Source: Spirochaeta lutea (GTDB lineage: Bacteria > Spirochaetota > Spirochaetia > DSM-27196 > Salinispiraceae). Taken from it: a stretch of DNA of 64,000 bases. The notes under the pieces are model-generated. The model ran no database searches, had not been told where the DNA came from, and worked only from the letters and a program-made list of their open reading frames with translations. Location: assembly GCF_000758165.1 (NCBI RefSeq), contig NZ_JNUP01000003.1:1-64000 (forward strand), in the 5' to 3' direction. A program made the position numbers and the translations under genes. This document shows, one piece after another, positions 8,646 to 16,436 of this stretch (its first letter is position 1; the number at the start of each line of letters is the position of its first letter).

Positions 8646-9809
8646 TTAATACAGGGTGTAGATTAGAAAGCGGCCGTCCAAAGGTCCGTTTTTTATGGTG
8701 ATTTTGCGATCAGTGCGCAGACCGATGTGTTTTGCTTGATTACCATTGGCGGTAAATACCCCTGCAACCGCGCCACTCCATTGCTGCTTCAATGTATCCC
8801 CAATATCCGTATAAAGGCCTGGATCGTCCTGGAGATTAAGACGTTTATCATACGGCGGATTCATCAGGATGAACTCCTGGTGGTTCTCTCCCGAGGATGA
8901 TAGACCTGATCGAATACCGGCAGTCCGTTCATGAAGTTGGTTAAAGGGAGAATGTACGAAATGAATATCCATCTCTACCCCGGCGCGTCGGGCGTTCTGG
9001 CGTGCATACTTGATCATTTTTGGATCTCGGTCTGCGGCAATGATACAAAACTCTCCGTGCAAGGGTTCTGGGGAAAACTCAGCTGAGTCCTGCCAACCGA
9101 AGGCCTTTTTATCCGGCCAGTGAGAGATTGCAAAACCTTGGGGACGTGATCGCTGCGGGTACAGTCCCTTGGATATCAGGGCTGCTTCGATGGCAATAGT
9201 ACCGCTCCCGCACATCGGGTCAATAAATACTCCCCTGCCCTGCCAACCGAGGATATTGCAGAGCCCCGCGGCTATGACTTCGTTCAGGGGGGCCTCACCA
9301 GCCTGGGATCGGTAACCCCGGAAGGAAAGAGGTTTGCCCGCAGCGTCTCTGTAGACGGTGACATTCGAATCCCCTAGGAAAAGAGTGAGGGTAACATCAG
9401 GATTTTTAGTATCCACTGAGGGCCGTTTGCCCTGCTTTAGGGAAAGCCGGTCAACGATACTATCCTTGATCCGAAGGGTTAGGAATCTGTCGGATGCTAG
9501 GCTGGAGCGCCCGATAGTAAGGATCTTGAAGGTTTGCCAGGGCCGTAAAAACCGCTCCCATGAAAAGCGAAAAAGATGTTTTTCAAGATCTCCTTGAGAC
9601 TGAAAATTACCCTGAAAAATAGGATCAAGAACCCTTAGAACCGTCCTGGTGAACAGCAGTAGTCGAGTGAGATTTTCCTTTTTACCCCGGCATCGAATAA
9701 ACCCCGAGGAGGTTGCCTCTATAGTAATACCAAGCCCACCGCATTCCTGGGCTGCAACATCTTCTAAGCCCGGGATGGTTGTAATTGCGAACTCTATTTC
9801 TCGACTCAT
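8646..9809 (-). CDS. THUMP-domain class I RNA methyltransferase (RlmK/RlmL N-terminal type)
   Basis: The 387-residue protein matches the family that makes N2-methylguanosine in 23S rRNA or tRNA (E. coli RlmL N-terminal half, B. subtilis YpsC). An N-terminal ferredoxin-like plus THUMP region (about 1-160) precedes a Rossmann methyltransferase domain. The SAM motif is FIDPMCGSGTIAIEAALI and the catalytic motif is FILMNPPYDKRL (NPPY type, typical for N2-guanine). It lacks the RlmK half of the E. coli fusion. The target base is not determinable from sequence. It is followed by the M18 peptidase gene and preceded by the exchanger gene 12 nt upstream. Confidence 0.88.
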   Translation of the reverse strand: MSREIEFAITTIPGLEDVAAQECGGLGITIEATSSGFIRCRGKKENLTRLLLFTRTVLRVLDPIFQGNFQSQGDLEKHLFRFSWERFLRPWQTFKILTIGRSSLASDRFLTLRIKDSIVDRLSLKQGKRPSVDTKNPDVTLTLFLGDSNVTVYRDAAGKPLSFRGYRSQAGEAPLNEVIAAGLCNILGWQGRGVFIDPMCGSGTIAIEAALISKGLYPQRSRPQGFAISHWPDKKAFGWQDSAEFSPEPLHGEFCIIAADRDPKMIKYARQNARRAGVEMDIHFVHSPFNQLHERTAGIRSGLSSSGENHQEFILMNPPYDKRLNLQDDPGLYTDIGDTLKQQWSGAVAGVFTANGNQAKHIGLRTDRKITIKNGPLDGRFLIYTLY

Positions 9810-9821
9810 ACCTACCCGCCC

Positions 9822-10826
9822 TTACACCGAGGCATTCTGAAGGAGAAAAATGACATACCCAATATAGAGAGCCAAAAATACACCTCCAGTCCAACGCTGA
9901 ATTTTTCCCAACACAATAAAAACCAGATAGAGAAGTGTTGAAATAGCCACCATTATTAGAAAATCTAGACTAAATTGACTGAACATTACCGGCAGGGGTT
10001 GTATGACTGCGGTTACACCTATTACCGCAAGGGTATTGAAGATATTGCTGCCAATGATATTACCGACGGAGATATCAGCTTCTTTTCTGGCCATGGCTAC
10101 GATGCTGGTAACCAGTTCCGGGAGACTTGTCCCAAACGCCACAATAGTAATCCCTACAAAGCGTTCACTCACGTTGAAGACATGGATAGCAAGCCAGCTT
10201 GCGCCATTAACTAGTATTTCCGCCCCGAACGCAAGGGCTGCGATTCCTCCCAGGGTTTTCCCTAACAGCGGTATCCATGGTTCATCAGCAGAGACATTAT
10301 CGAGCTCATGCAGATCAATAACCTCAAGGTCTGCGCCGTTTTGGTCTGCAGTTTTGTTTTTTCGGTACAGGGTAAGTATGTATACCACCAATACGCCGAG
10401 GAGGATGAACCCTTCTACACGGTTAATAATGGAGGCTTGTTCTTCGGTGAAACCCCAAAGGAGTATACTTAAAATCAATAACCCGTAGCTCAGGAACATA
10501 ATTGGCGTGTCCCGGCGGACGATGGCTTTCGAGACCGGTATAGGCATAAAAATGGCAGACAGTCCGAGAACGAGCGCAATATTGATTATGTTTGATCCGA
10601 TTACGTTGCCCAGGGATATGGAAGCCAAGCCCTTGAGTGCTGAGAGTGAGCTCACGAAAAGCTCCGGTGCACTGGTCCCAAAGGCTACGACAGTGAGTCC
10701 GATTACAATAGCCGATATTTTTAGCTTTTTTGCAATTCCCCCGGCACCCGCAACCAGAAAGTGGCCACCTCCATACAGAAAAACCAGGCCCAACAGGACC
10801 GCGCCGGTATTGATTAGGATATCCAA
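9822..10826 (-). CDS. Na+/Ca2+ exchanger family protein (CaxA/YrbG type)
   Basis: This is an integral inner-membrane antiporter of the Ca2+:cation family. The 334-residue protein contains two inverted alpha repeats. The first has GTSAPELFVS and GNVIGSNIINIALVLGLSAI; the second has GTSLPELVTSIVA and GNIIGSNIFNTLAVIGV. Ten or so hydrophobic helices flank a short charged cytoplasmic loop near residues 150-175. The start is TTG at 10826, supported by TTGGAG 8 nt upstream; no in-frame ATG fits. Ion selectivity (Na+ or K+ dependent) is not readable. It follows a small ORF by 19 nt and precedes the methyltransferase gene. Confidence 0.9.
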   Translation of the reverse strand: MDILINTGAVLLGLVFLYGGGHFLVAGAGGIAKKLKISAIVIGLTVVAFGTSAPELFVSSLSALKGLASISLGNVIGSNIINIALVLGLSAIFMPIPVSKAIVRRDTPIMFLSYGLLILSILLWGFTEEQASIINRVEGFILLGVLVVYILTLYRKNKTADQNGADLEVIDLHELDNVSADEPWIPLLGKTLGGIAALAFGAEILVNGASWLAIHVFNVSERFVGITIVAFGTSLPELVTSIVAMARKEADISVGNIIGSNIFNTLAVIGVTAVIQPLPVMFSQFSLDFLIMVAISTLLYLVFIVLGKIQRWTGGVFLALYIGYVIFLLQNASV

Positions 10827-10845
10827 GATGGTAACTCCAAGTAGT

Positions 10846-11049
10846 TTAGTTCCGGTTAAGTAGGGTTTCGATTTGGCTGCGATTCAGCATCCGCTCTTCT
10901 ATGACCTCAACCCGTTTGATTTCAACCGGGTCTTCGATTCCTTCTGTCCGACAATAGTTTATTGCCTCGTATACCGAAGGGAAGTTCTCAAGACTAATAA
11001 GTTCGCCAAGTTTTTTGTAGGTTAATACATATCGTATTTGTTGTGCCAT
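10846..11049 (-). CDS. Small conserved-looking hypothetical protein, 67 aa
   Basis: I do not recognise this protein. It is 67 residues, begins MAQQIRYVLTYKKLGELIS and is rich in charged residues without membrane segments or cysteines. The reading frame is supported by context. A -10 element TATACT ends 8 nt before the ATG at 11049, and TTCACC lies 17 bp further upstream, the same arrangement as other leaderless starts in the window. It is the first gene of the minus-strand unit that continues with the Na+/Ca2+ exchanger, the RNA methyltransferase and the M18 peptidase. The sequence looks like a small alpha/beta protein; function unknown. Confidence 0.65.
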   Translation of the reverse strand: MAQQIRYVLTYKKLGELISLENFPSVYEAINYCRTEGIEDPVEIKRVEVIEERMLNRSQIETLLNRN

Positions 11050-11057
11050 AGAGGTTA

Positions 11058-11086
11058 AGTATAGTTGGTTTTCTATGATTGGTGAA
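11058..11086 (-). promoter_or_regulatory. Leaderless-type promoter of the 67 aa ORF operon
   Basis: On the minus strand TTCACC (11086-11081), 17 bp and TATACT (11063-11058) end 8 nt before the ATG at 11049. No ribosome-binding site is present. Confidence 0.5.
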
Positions 11087-11155
11087 TGGGTGATCTGAAT
11101 TCACCGACCGGTTTTTTTCTCTTGAAAAATCCTTGCAATAATAACCGGAAACCTC

Positions 11156-11183
11156 TTGACCATAAATTGAATAGCGTGATAAG
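11156..11183 (+). promoter_or_regulatory. tRNA-Val promoter
   Basis: TTGACC (11156-11161), a 16 bp spacer and GATAAG (11178-11183) place the transcription start about 10 nt before the mature tRNA 5' end. Confidence 0.6.
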
Positions 11184-11198
11184 TTCTGCATCGTTCAC

Positions 11199-11271
<73 letters not shown>

Positions 11272-11391
11272 TTTTTTCTCTTCTGCTTTATTATAATACC
11301 CTTTTCCTATTACTTTTAATCAATTACTATACAAGAAATTTATGTTGACTACGGTTAGTGGTACGAACAATCCTGTACGTTCATTGGCTCC

Positions 11392-11462
11392 TACGCACCC
11401 ACTCCCCCACATTATAACGGACACCGTTACAGTTATCGGGAGGTTCATCCTGGGGGTGCGTA
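11392..11462. repeat. 71 bp inverted repeat / hairpin
   Basis: TACGCACCC (11392-11400) pairs with GGGTGCGTA (11454-11462), with further C-rich/G-rich pairing inside and a small inner AACGG-ACA-CCGTT hairpin (11416-11428). Its arms loosely resemble the palindromic repeat arms in reversed order, so it may be a diverged relative or lie between two decayed copies. Confidence 0.5.
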
Positions 11463-11505
11463 ACAGTATATTCCAGATCTTTAGTTCAATCCTTTACAAA
11501 GCCGT

Positions 11506-11618
11506 ACATAGTGCGCAAAAGGTTGTAACTCTGCCCCTATACGGCACCATTCCTGGGGCCGAATCCGGTGCAGCACAGCTGTATCTGGCGTAGTTTACAA
11601 GCTTCTGCACACTGTACA
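11506..11618. repeat. Palindromic intergenic repeat, copy C
   Basis: The best-paired copy. The left arm TAGTGCGCAAAAGGTTGTAA and right arm TTTACAAGCTTCTGCACACT are complementary over about 24 positions with few mismatches; flanking GTACA on the left matches TGTAC on the right. The inner part contains GGCACC...GGTGC. It lies about 240 bp upstream of the fusA promoter. Confidence 0.75.
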
Positions 11619-11858
11619 AGCCGTGCATAAGATAGCCACTGTTCTCCTAAACCGCCGGCATCCCCATACCCCCTGGATGATCGCTGCGAAGCGTTCCACG
11701 CCGATAGTGCTTCCCGCTATGGGCGGATGAGGCTGCGGAAGGCCATGAGCATCCGAGATAATCGTTTGAAGCGGTGCAGCAGTCCGTTCTCATGATAGTA
11801 GATGAGCCGGCCACTCCTACGGGGGTATTCAGCTGGGCTATAAAAAATTTTTCTTTTT

Positions 11859-11867
11859 TGCTATACT
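11859..11867 (+). promoter_or_regulatory. fusA extended -10 promoter, leaderless type
   Basis: TGCTATACT is an extended -10 (TGc then TATACT, 11862-11867). It ends 8 nt before the fusA ATG at 11876. The preceding 25 bp are A/T runs. No Shine-Dalgarno sequence is present. Confidence 0.55.
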
Positions 11868-11875
11868 TGCGCTCT

Positions 11876-13900
11876 ATGGAAACTCAGAAAACACGCAATA
11901 TTGGCATCATGGCGCATATAGACGCCGGAAAAACAACCACAACCGAAAGAATTCTCTTCTATACAGGGCGCAGCCACCGACTTGGCGAGGTTGATGATGG
12001 TAATGCCACCATGGACTGGATGGAACAAGAGCAGAACCGCGGTATAACCATTACCTCAGCTGCGACTACCTGCTATTGGAAGGATTGTAAAATCAATATC
12101 ATTGATACTCCCGGCCATGTGGATTTTACTGCCGAGGTTGAACGTTCATTGCGGGTTTTGGATGGTACGGTTGCAATTTTCTGTGCTGTCGGCGGTGTTG
12201 AGCCCCAGAGTGAAACGGTTTGGCACCAGGCTGATACCTACAATGTACCTCGAATAGCATATATTAATAAAATGGATCGGATTGGGGCTGATTTCTTCGC
12301 GGTAATTGAAGAAATGAAGGAAAAATTCCAATGCGAGCCAGCCGTCTTAACCCTCCCAATCGGAGCAGAAAATAACTTTGAAGGTATTATCGACCTTCGC
12401 ACCATGGAGGAGCGGCATTGGAATCCAGATAGTAAGGGCTCGGATATTGAAACCAGGCCGATACGTGATTCTCACCTTGAAGAGGCTGCGCGGTGGAGAG
12501 AGGTGCTTCTTGATCAGCTGACACGGTTTTCGGATTCTCTTACCGAGAAGGTATTAGACGGTCAGGAGGTTAGTGCAGCGGAGATTAATTCGATACTCCG
12601 GGAGCAGACGATTCAACGGGCACTGATACCTGTTACCTGTGGAGCCTCTTTGCGGAATATCGGTGTACAGCTTGTAATGGATAATATCGTTGATTTTCTG
12701 CCAGCGCCTGATGAATTGCCTCCCATTGAAGGGTTGCATATAAAAAAGCAAACCAATGTATTATTCAACCGGTCAACGGATGAGAGCCCTGTGGCTCTCA
12801 TTTTCAAAATCCACCATGACCGAGAAGCCGGCCCCATGTGTTTCGTGAGAGTCTATTCCGGAAGTATAAAAGCCGGGACAGCAGTATACAATGCTAGCAA
12901 AAAAAAGCGGGAACGAATAAATAGGCTTCTCCGTATGCATTCTAATCGATCCGAATCAATCGATGTTCTGAATGCCGGGGATATTGGGGTTATTATTGGA
13001 TTTAAGATTGCGCAAACCGGAGATACCATTGCCTCCGAGGGGCTGCCGGTGATTCTGGAGTCTATGCATTTTCCTGAACCTGTTATTTCAAGTGCCATTG
13101 AACCGAAAACCTTATCCGATCGGGATAAACTAAAGGAAGTACTATCACTGATTGCCCAGGAAGATCCCACATTTTTCTGGAAGGAGGATGAAGAGACCGG
13201 GGAATTGATTATTTCCGGTATGGGAGAACTCCATCTCGATGTTGTAACTACAAGAATAAAGGATGACTATAAACTAGCCGCAAAAATGGGCAAACAGCAG
13301 GTTAGTTACCGGGAAAGCATTAGCAGCCCTGTGGATCATAGCTTTAGTTACGAGAAAATGATTGGCGGGAAGGTTCAAACAGCCCGGATCCAGTTCACTA
13401 TTGCTCCGAGTGAGAAAGCCGCCGGAAACAGATTTATTTCCAAAATCCGGCCGGGACAGGTCCCGGAGGAATTCATCCGGGGTATTGAGCAGAGTGTTAC
13501 ATCCGCTTTTTCATCGGGAATTCGCTTTGGCTATCCGTGTATCGATATCACCTTCACATTGACCGGTATCGATTTCACGCCGGAAACCGATTCAATCTTT
13601 GCTTATGAAGCGGCTGCAAGTATGGGGTTTGATGAGGCAGCGGAATTAGCCGGTCCAGTGTTACTTGAACCTGTAATGAAAATCGATATCATGACGCCGA
13701 AAGAATACCTTGGCGAGGTAATCTCCGGAATTACTATGCGCGGCGGATTGGTACAGCAGATTGAAAGCAGAACAGCTATTGAGCACATCAAGGCTCAGGC
13801 TCCTTTGGAGAAAATGTTCGGGTATTCCACCAGCCTACGAAGCATGACCCAGGGGAGAGGTACCTTCGCTATGGAGTTTAGTCATTTCTCCCCAAAATAG
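11876..13900 (+). CDS. fusA: Elongation factor G (canonical-motif paralogue, possible spdEFG2 type)
   Basis: Translational GTPase of 674 residues. All G motifs are canonical: AHIDAGKTTTTE (P-loop), RGITI (switch I), DTPGHVDF and NKMD. Domains II-V follow, ending with the domain V segment LRSMTQGRGTFAMEFSHF. The start is the ATG at 11876, beginning METQKTRNIGIM; the frame stays open back to 11774, but those residues precede the promoter and are unlike EF-G. Spirochaetes carry two EF-Gs (spdEFG1, translocation; spdEFG2, ribosome recycling). The length is close to the shorter, recycling type, so recycling is possible; this is inference. A second EF-G gene follows 86 bp downstream with its own promoter. 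Confidence 0.9.
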   Translation: METQKTRNIGIMAHIDAGKTTTTERILFYTGRSHRLGEVDDGNATMDWMEQEQNRGITITSAATTCYWKDCKINIIDTPGHVDFTAEVERSLRVLDGTVAIFCAVGGVEPQSETVWHQADTYNVPRIAYINKMDRIGADFFAVIEEMKEKFQCEPAVLTLPIGAENNFEGIIDLRTMEERHWNPDSKGSDIETRPIRDSHLEEAARWREVLLDQLTRFSDSLTEKVLDGQEVSAAEINSILREQTIQRALIPVTCGASLRNIGVQLVMDNIVDFLPAPDELPPIEGLHIKKQTNVLFNRSTDESPVALIFKIHHDREAGPMCFVRVYSGSIKAGTAVYNASKKKRERINRLLRMHSNRSESIDVLNAGDIGVIIGFKIAQTGDTIASEGLPVILESMHFPEPVISSAIEPKTLSDRDKLKEVLSLIAQEDPTFFWKEDEETGELIISGMGELHLDVVTTRIKDDYKLAAKMGKQQVSYRESISSPVDHSFSYEKMIGGKVQTARIQFTIAPSEKAAGNRFISKIRPGQVPEEFIRGIEQSVTSAFSSGIRFGYPCIDITFTLTGIDFTPETDSIFAYEAAASMGFDEAAELAGPVLLEPVMKIDIMTPKEYLGEVISGITMRGGLVQQIESRTAIEHIKAQAPLEKMFGYSTSLRSMTQGRGTFAMEFSHFSPK

Positions 13901-13902
13901 AT

Positions 13903-13932
13903 TTGACAGTTCAAAATACCCCCCCCTATCAT
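13903..13932 (+). promoter_or_regulatory. Promoter of the second EF-G gene with a C8 tract in its spacer
   Basis: TTGACA (13903-13908), an 18 bp spacer and TATCAT (13927-13932). The spacer ends in a run of eight C (13919-13926) directly next to the -10. A good ribosome-binding site (GGAAAGGAAGGGG) lies before the ATG at 13987. Confidence 0.7.
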
Positions 13933-13986
13933 AGAAGCAACATAGATGGAACGCTCCCATGGTAGGGATCGGAAAGGAAGGGGTAT

Positions 13987-16074
13987 ATGAGCTACAGCAC
14001 CGAAGACATTAGAAACATCGCGGTTGCTGGCCATGGAGGTACGGGTAAAACCACCTTCGTAGAGAACCTGTTATTTTCTGGGGATCAGATTGAAAAATCT
14101 GAACCGGTTGAGTCTGGCCGATCAGTAAGCGATTTTACAGAAGAAGAAATTGATCACAAGATGTCCATTCACACGACCCTATCCCATATTTTTTGGAAAG
14201 GTCATAAGATAAATATCTTGGATACACCCGGGGCGAGTGACTTTGTCGGAGAGGTGATAGCCGCATTTCGGACGGCTGAGAGTGCTGTGATGCTTGTAGA
14301 TAGCCAGGCAGGCGTTGAGATTGAAACCTTGAAGCTCTGGCGTCGTCTGGATAAGCGTAATAAACCCAGGATAGTTTTCGTTAATAAGATGGATCAGCCT
14401 CGGGCCGATTTCAATACTGTTTTGGAGGATATCCGAACCAAGCTTGGTGATGATAAAAAACCCTTCATCCCGATTACCATACCCATTGGTGCCGGCGAAG
14501 ACTTTCGTGGGATTATTGATCTGATACATATGAAAGCGTATATGGTCCATGCTCCCGGTGAGAAGGAACGAGAATCAGAGATTCCTGAGGACATGAGGGA
14601 ACTTGCTCAAGAGTTTCATGAGGCGATGATTGAAGCTGCAGCTGTCGGTGATGATGAGCTCATGGAGAAATATCTTGAAGAGGAAGACTTAACAGTTGAT
14701 GAAGCCATCAGGGGGCTTACCGAAGGTCTGGTAGATAATAAGCTAACTCCGGTATTCTGCGGGGCTGCTCTGCTAAACACCGGTGTATCAGCTATCTTGG
14801 ATTTCCTGAATATCGCAGCGCCCTCCCCCGCTGGAATCGACGAAATCTATTATGATGATGAACATACCGAAAACCATGTTGCGATTCATAAGGATGATTT
14901 TTTCAGTGCCTTCAGCTTTAAGACAAGCATTGATCAATATGCCGGTAAGCTTTCGTATATTAAGGTTGTAACAGGATCCCTTAGGTCTGATGTTGATATC
15001 TTGAACACCCGGGAACATAAGAAAGAACGCATTAGTAAAATATATATGTGCCAGGGAAAGAAGCTGGAAGAAGTGGATGAATTGTTCGCAGGAGATCTCG
15101 GTATTATCGCCAAAATTGCCAGCGCCCATACGAATGATAGCTTCTGTTCACCCGAGAAGAACCTGTACTATAAGCCCTTACAGCTTCCTCAACCCGTCCA
15201 TTCAATCGCTATCAGCGCTTCCACAAAAAAAGACCAAGATAAATTGGCAGAATTACTACAAAAGGCCACCGAGGAAGATAAAACTCTCAACCTCAGTTAC
15301 AACAAGGAAACCCATGAGACGGTATTCTCGGGAATGGGAGAGCTGCATATCAATTTGGTGCTTGAGAAGATTAAAAAGAGTACTAAAATGGAAATTCAAA
15401 CCTCCACCCCCAGGGTTGCGTTTCGGGAAACCATGACGATTCCGGCTGATGCGGAGTATACCCACAAGAAACAGACAGGAGGGCACGGGCAGTATGCACG
15501 GGTCGTTATGAAATTTGCCCCCTTACCTCGGGGCGAGCAGTTTAAGTTTGCCAATGAGATTAAGGGGGGAGCCATTTCCCGGGGATACATGCCCGGGATC
15601 GAAAAAGGGCTATTGGAAGGTATGGAGGAAGGCATTGTCGCCGGGTATCCGGTTGTTGATGTAGAAGCTACAGTCATCGATGGAAAAGAACACCCGGTAG
15701 ATTCTTCGGAAATGGCCTTCAAGCTTGCCGCCCGGGGAGCCCTCCGGGAAGCCCTTGGTAAGGGGAAGTGTACCCTTCTCGAGCCAATAATGGAACTTCA
15801 TGTGTTCATTGATGAACAGTATCTAGGGGATGTCTTATCTGACCTATCCTCCAAACGCGGTCGCGTGTTAGGCCAGGAGTCGCTAGGGGGAGGAATAATG
15901 GAGATTAGTGCCGAGGTGCCCCAGTCCGAGCTGTTGCGCTATTCCATAGACCTACGCTCCATAACCTCGGGTACGGGAAGTTTCGAAATGAATTTTGTGT
16001 ACTACAACCCGATCTCCGGCAAGGCTGCGGATGATGTGGTAAAACAGGCTCAGCTGCTTAATTCTCAGGAGTAG
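13987..16074 (+). CDS. Elongation factor G-like GTPase (possible spdEFG1 type)
   Basis: The 695-residue protein has the five-domain EF-G plan, but its GTPase domain differs from canonical EF-G. The P-loop is GHGGTGKTTF, and the switch I RGITI motif is replaced by an HKMSIHT segment. DTPGASDF replaces DTPGHVDF, while NKMD is kept. Domain IV shows the HKKQTGGHGQYARVVMKFAPL segment typical of translocases, and domain V ends LRSITSGTGSFEMNFVYYNP. The intact domain IV, with its conserved GGHGQYA, suggests translocation activity, matching the length of the spirochaetal spdEFG1 class (about 693-695 aa); this assignment is inference. It has a strong ribosome-binding site and its own promoter. Confidence 0.85.
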   Translation: MSYSTEDIRNIAVAGHGGTGKTTFVENLLFSGDQIEKSEPVESGRSVSDFTEEEIDHKMSIHTTLSHIFWKGHKINILDTPGASDFVGEVIAAFRTAESAVMLVDSQAGVEIETLKLWRRLDKRNKPRIVFVNKMDQPRADFNTVLEDIRTKLGDDKKPFIPITIPIGAGEDFRGIIDLIHMKAYMVHAPGEKERESEIPEDMRELAQEFHEAMIEAAAVGDDELMEKYLEEEDLTVDEAIRGLTEGLVDNKLTPVFCGAALLNTGVSAILDFLNIAAPSPAGIDEIYYDDEHTENHVAIHKDDFFSAFSFKTSIDQYAGKLSYIKVVTGSLRSDVDILNTREHKKERISKIYMCQGKKLEEVDELFAGDLGIIAKIASAHTNDSFCSPEKNLYYKPLQLPQPVHSIAISASTKKDQDKLAELLQKATEEDKTLNLSYNKETHETVFSGMGELHINLVLEKIKKSTKMEIQTSTPRVAFRETMTIPADAEYTHKKQTGGHGQYARVVMKFAPLPRGEQFKFANEIKGGAISRGYMPGIEKGLLEGMEEGIVAGYPVVDVEATVIDGKEHPVDSSEMAFKLAARGALREALGKGKCTLLEPIMELHVFIDEQYLGDVLSDLSSKRGRVLGQESLGGGIMEISAEVPQSELLRYSIDLRSITSGTGSFEMNFVYYNPISGKAADDVVKQAQLLNSQE

Positions 16075-16101
16075 GCATACCGGTCATTCGGTCATTACGC
16101 T

Positions 16102-16137
16102 GTTCAGATTTCCGGAGGAAGTGCCGGGGATCTGAAC
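16102..16137 (+). terminator. Hairpin downstream of the second EF-G gene, possible terminator
   Basis: GTTCAGAT (16102-16109) pairs with ATCTGAAC (16130-16137), with an inner CCGG/CCGG pairing. It lies 27 nt after the stop codon. No T-run follows, so it may be a transcript-end stabiliser rather than an intrinsic terminator. Confidence 0.45.
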
Positions 16138-16159
16138 AAGCTGTTGAAGAATTTCAGAG

Positions 16160-16268
16160 GTAGAGTGCACAACTTTGTGCCATTACTCATGATTGGGGCT
16201 ACCCCTTGAGCCGGACCGCCGATGATAACGCTTAATCCGGGGTTGTTACAGCTTCTGCACACTATCAA
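16160..16268. repeat. Palindromic intergenic repeat, copy D
   Basis: The left arm is TAGAGTGCACAACTTTGTGC and the right arm TGTTACAGCTTCTGCACACT. The arms pair imperfectly. The right arm is nearly identical to that of copy C. The element lies between convergent genes. Confidence 0.65.
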
Positions 16269-16436
16269 TTGTTTAGTGCGTACCCCACCATGTTATGGGA
16301 TTCGGTATTGCCGACCCCCGGAGTGGATTAGGCGGAGTATGTCTTCCCAAGGATAGATTTTGCGGCTCTGGGCCCTAAATCCGGATTGCGCTGCATTACG
16401 CCGGGATAAACATGTTTTTTTTAACTTCCCAAGAGA

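Larger units (their letters stand above)
11272..11858. other. About 590 bp intergenic region upstream of the EF-G genes
   Basis: The gap lies between tRNA-Val and the fusA promoter and holds no supported gene. An ORF at 11342-11593 runs across two structured elements and lacks a ribosome-binding site. The region contains an inverted repeat at 11392-11462 and palindromic repeat copy C at 11506-11618. From 11628 to 11820 the sequence is more GC-rich than its surroundings and has short open stretches on the minus strand that I could not assign to any family; it may be remnant coding DNA. Confidence 0.5.
16075..16436. other. 362 bp intergenic region between convergent genes
   Basis: The region separates the second EF-G gene (plus) from gltA (minus). 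It contains a hairpin at 16102-16137, palindromic repeat copy D at 16160-16268, and about 165 bp with no recognisable feature. No ORF with support was found. Confidence 0.55.

Noticed and set aside
11342..11593. 83 aa plus-strand ORF
   Set aside because: It runs through a hairpin and half of palindrome copy C, has no ribosome-binding site and no protein-like features.
11628..11820. Possible pseudogene or transposase remnant on the minus strand
   Set aside because: Short open stretches (for example one reading YHENGLLHRFKRLSRML) have stops nearby and match no family I know; too weak to call.
11774..11875. N-terminal 34-residue extension of the first EF-G
   Set aside because: It lies upstream of and across the extended -10 promoter, lacks a ribosome-binding site and is unlike any EF-G N-terminus.
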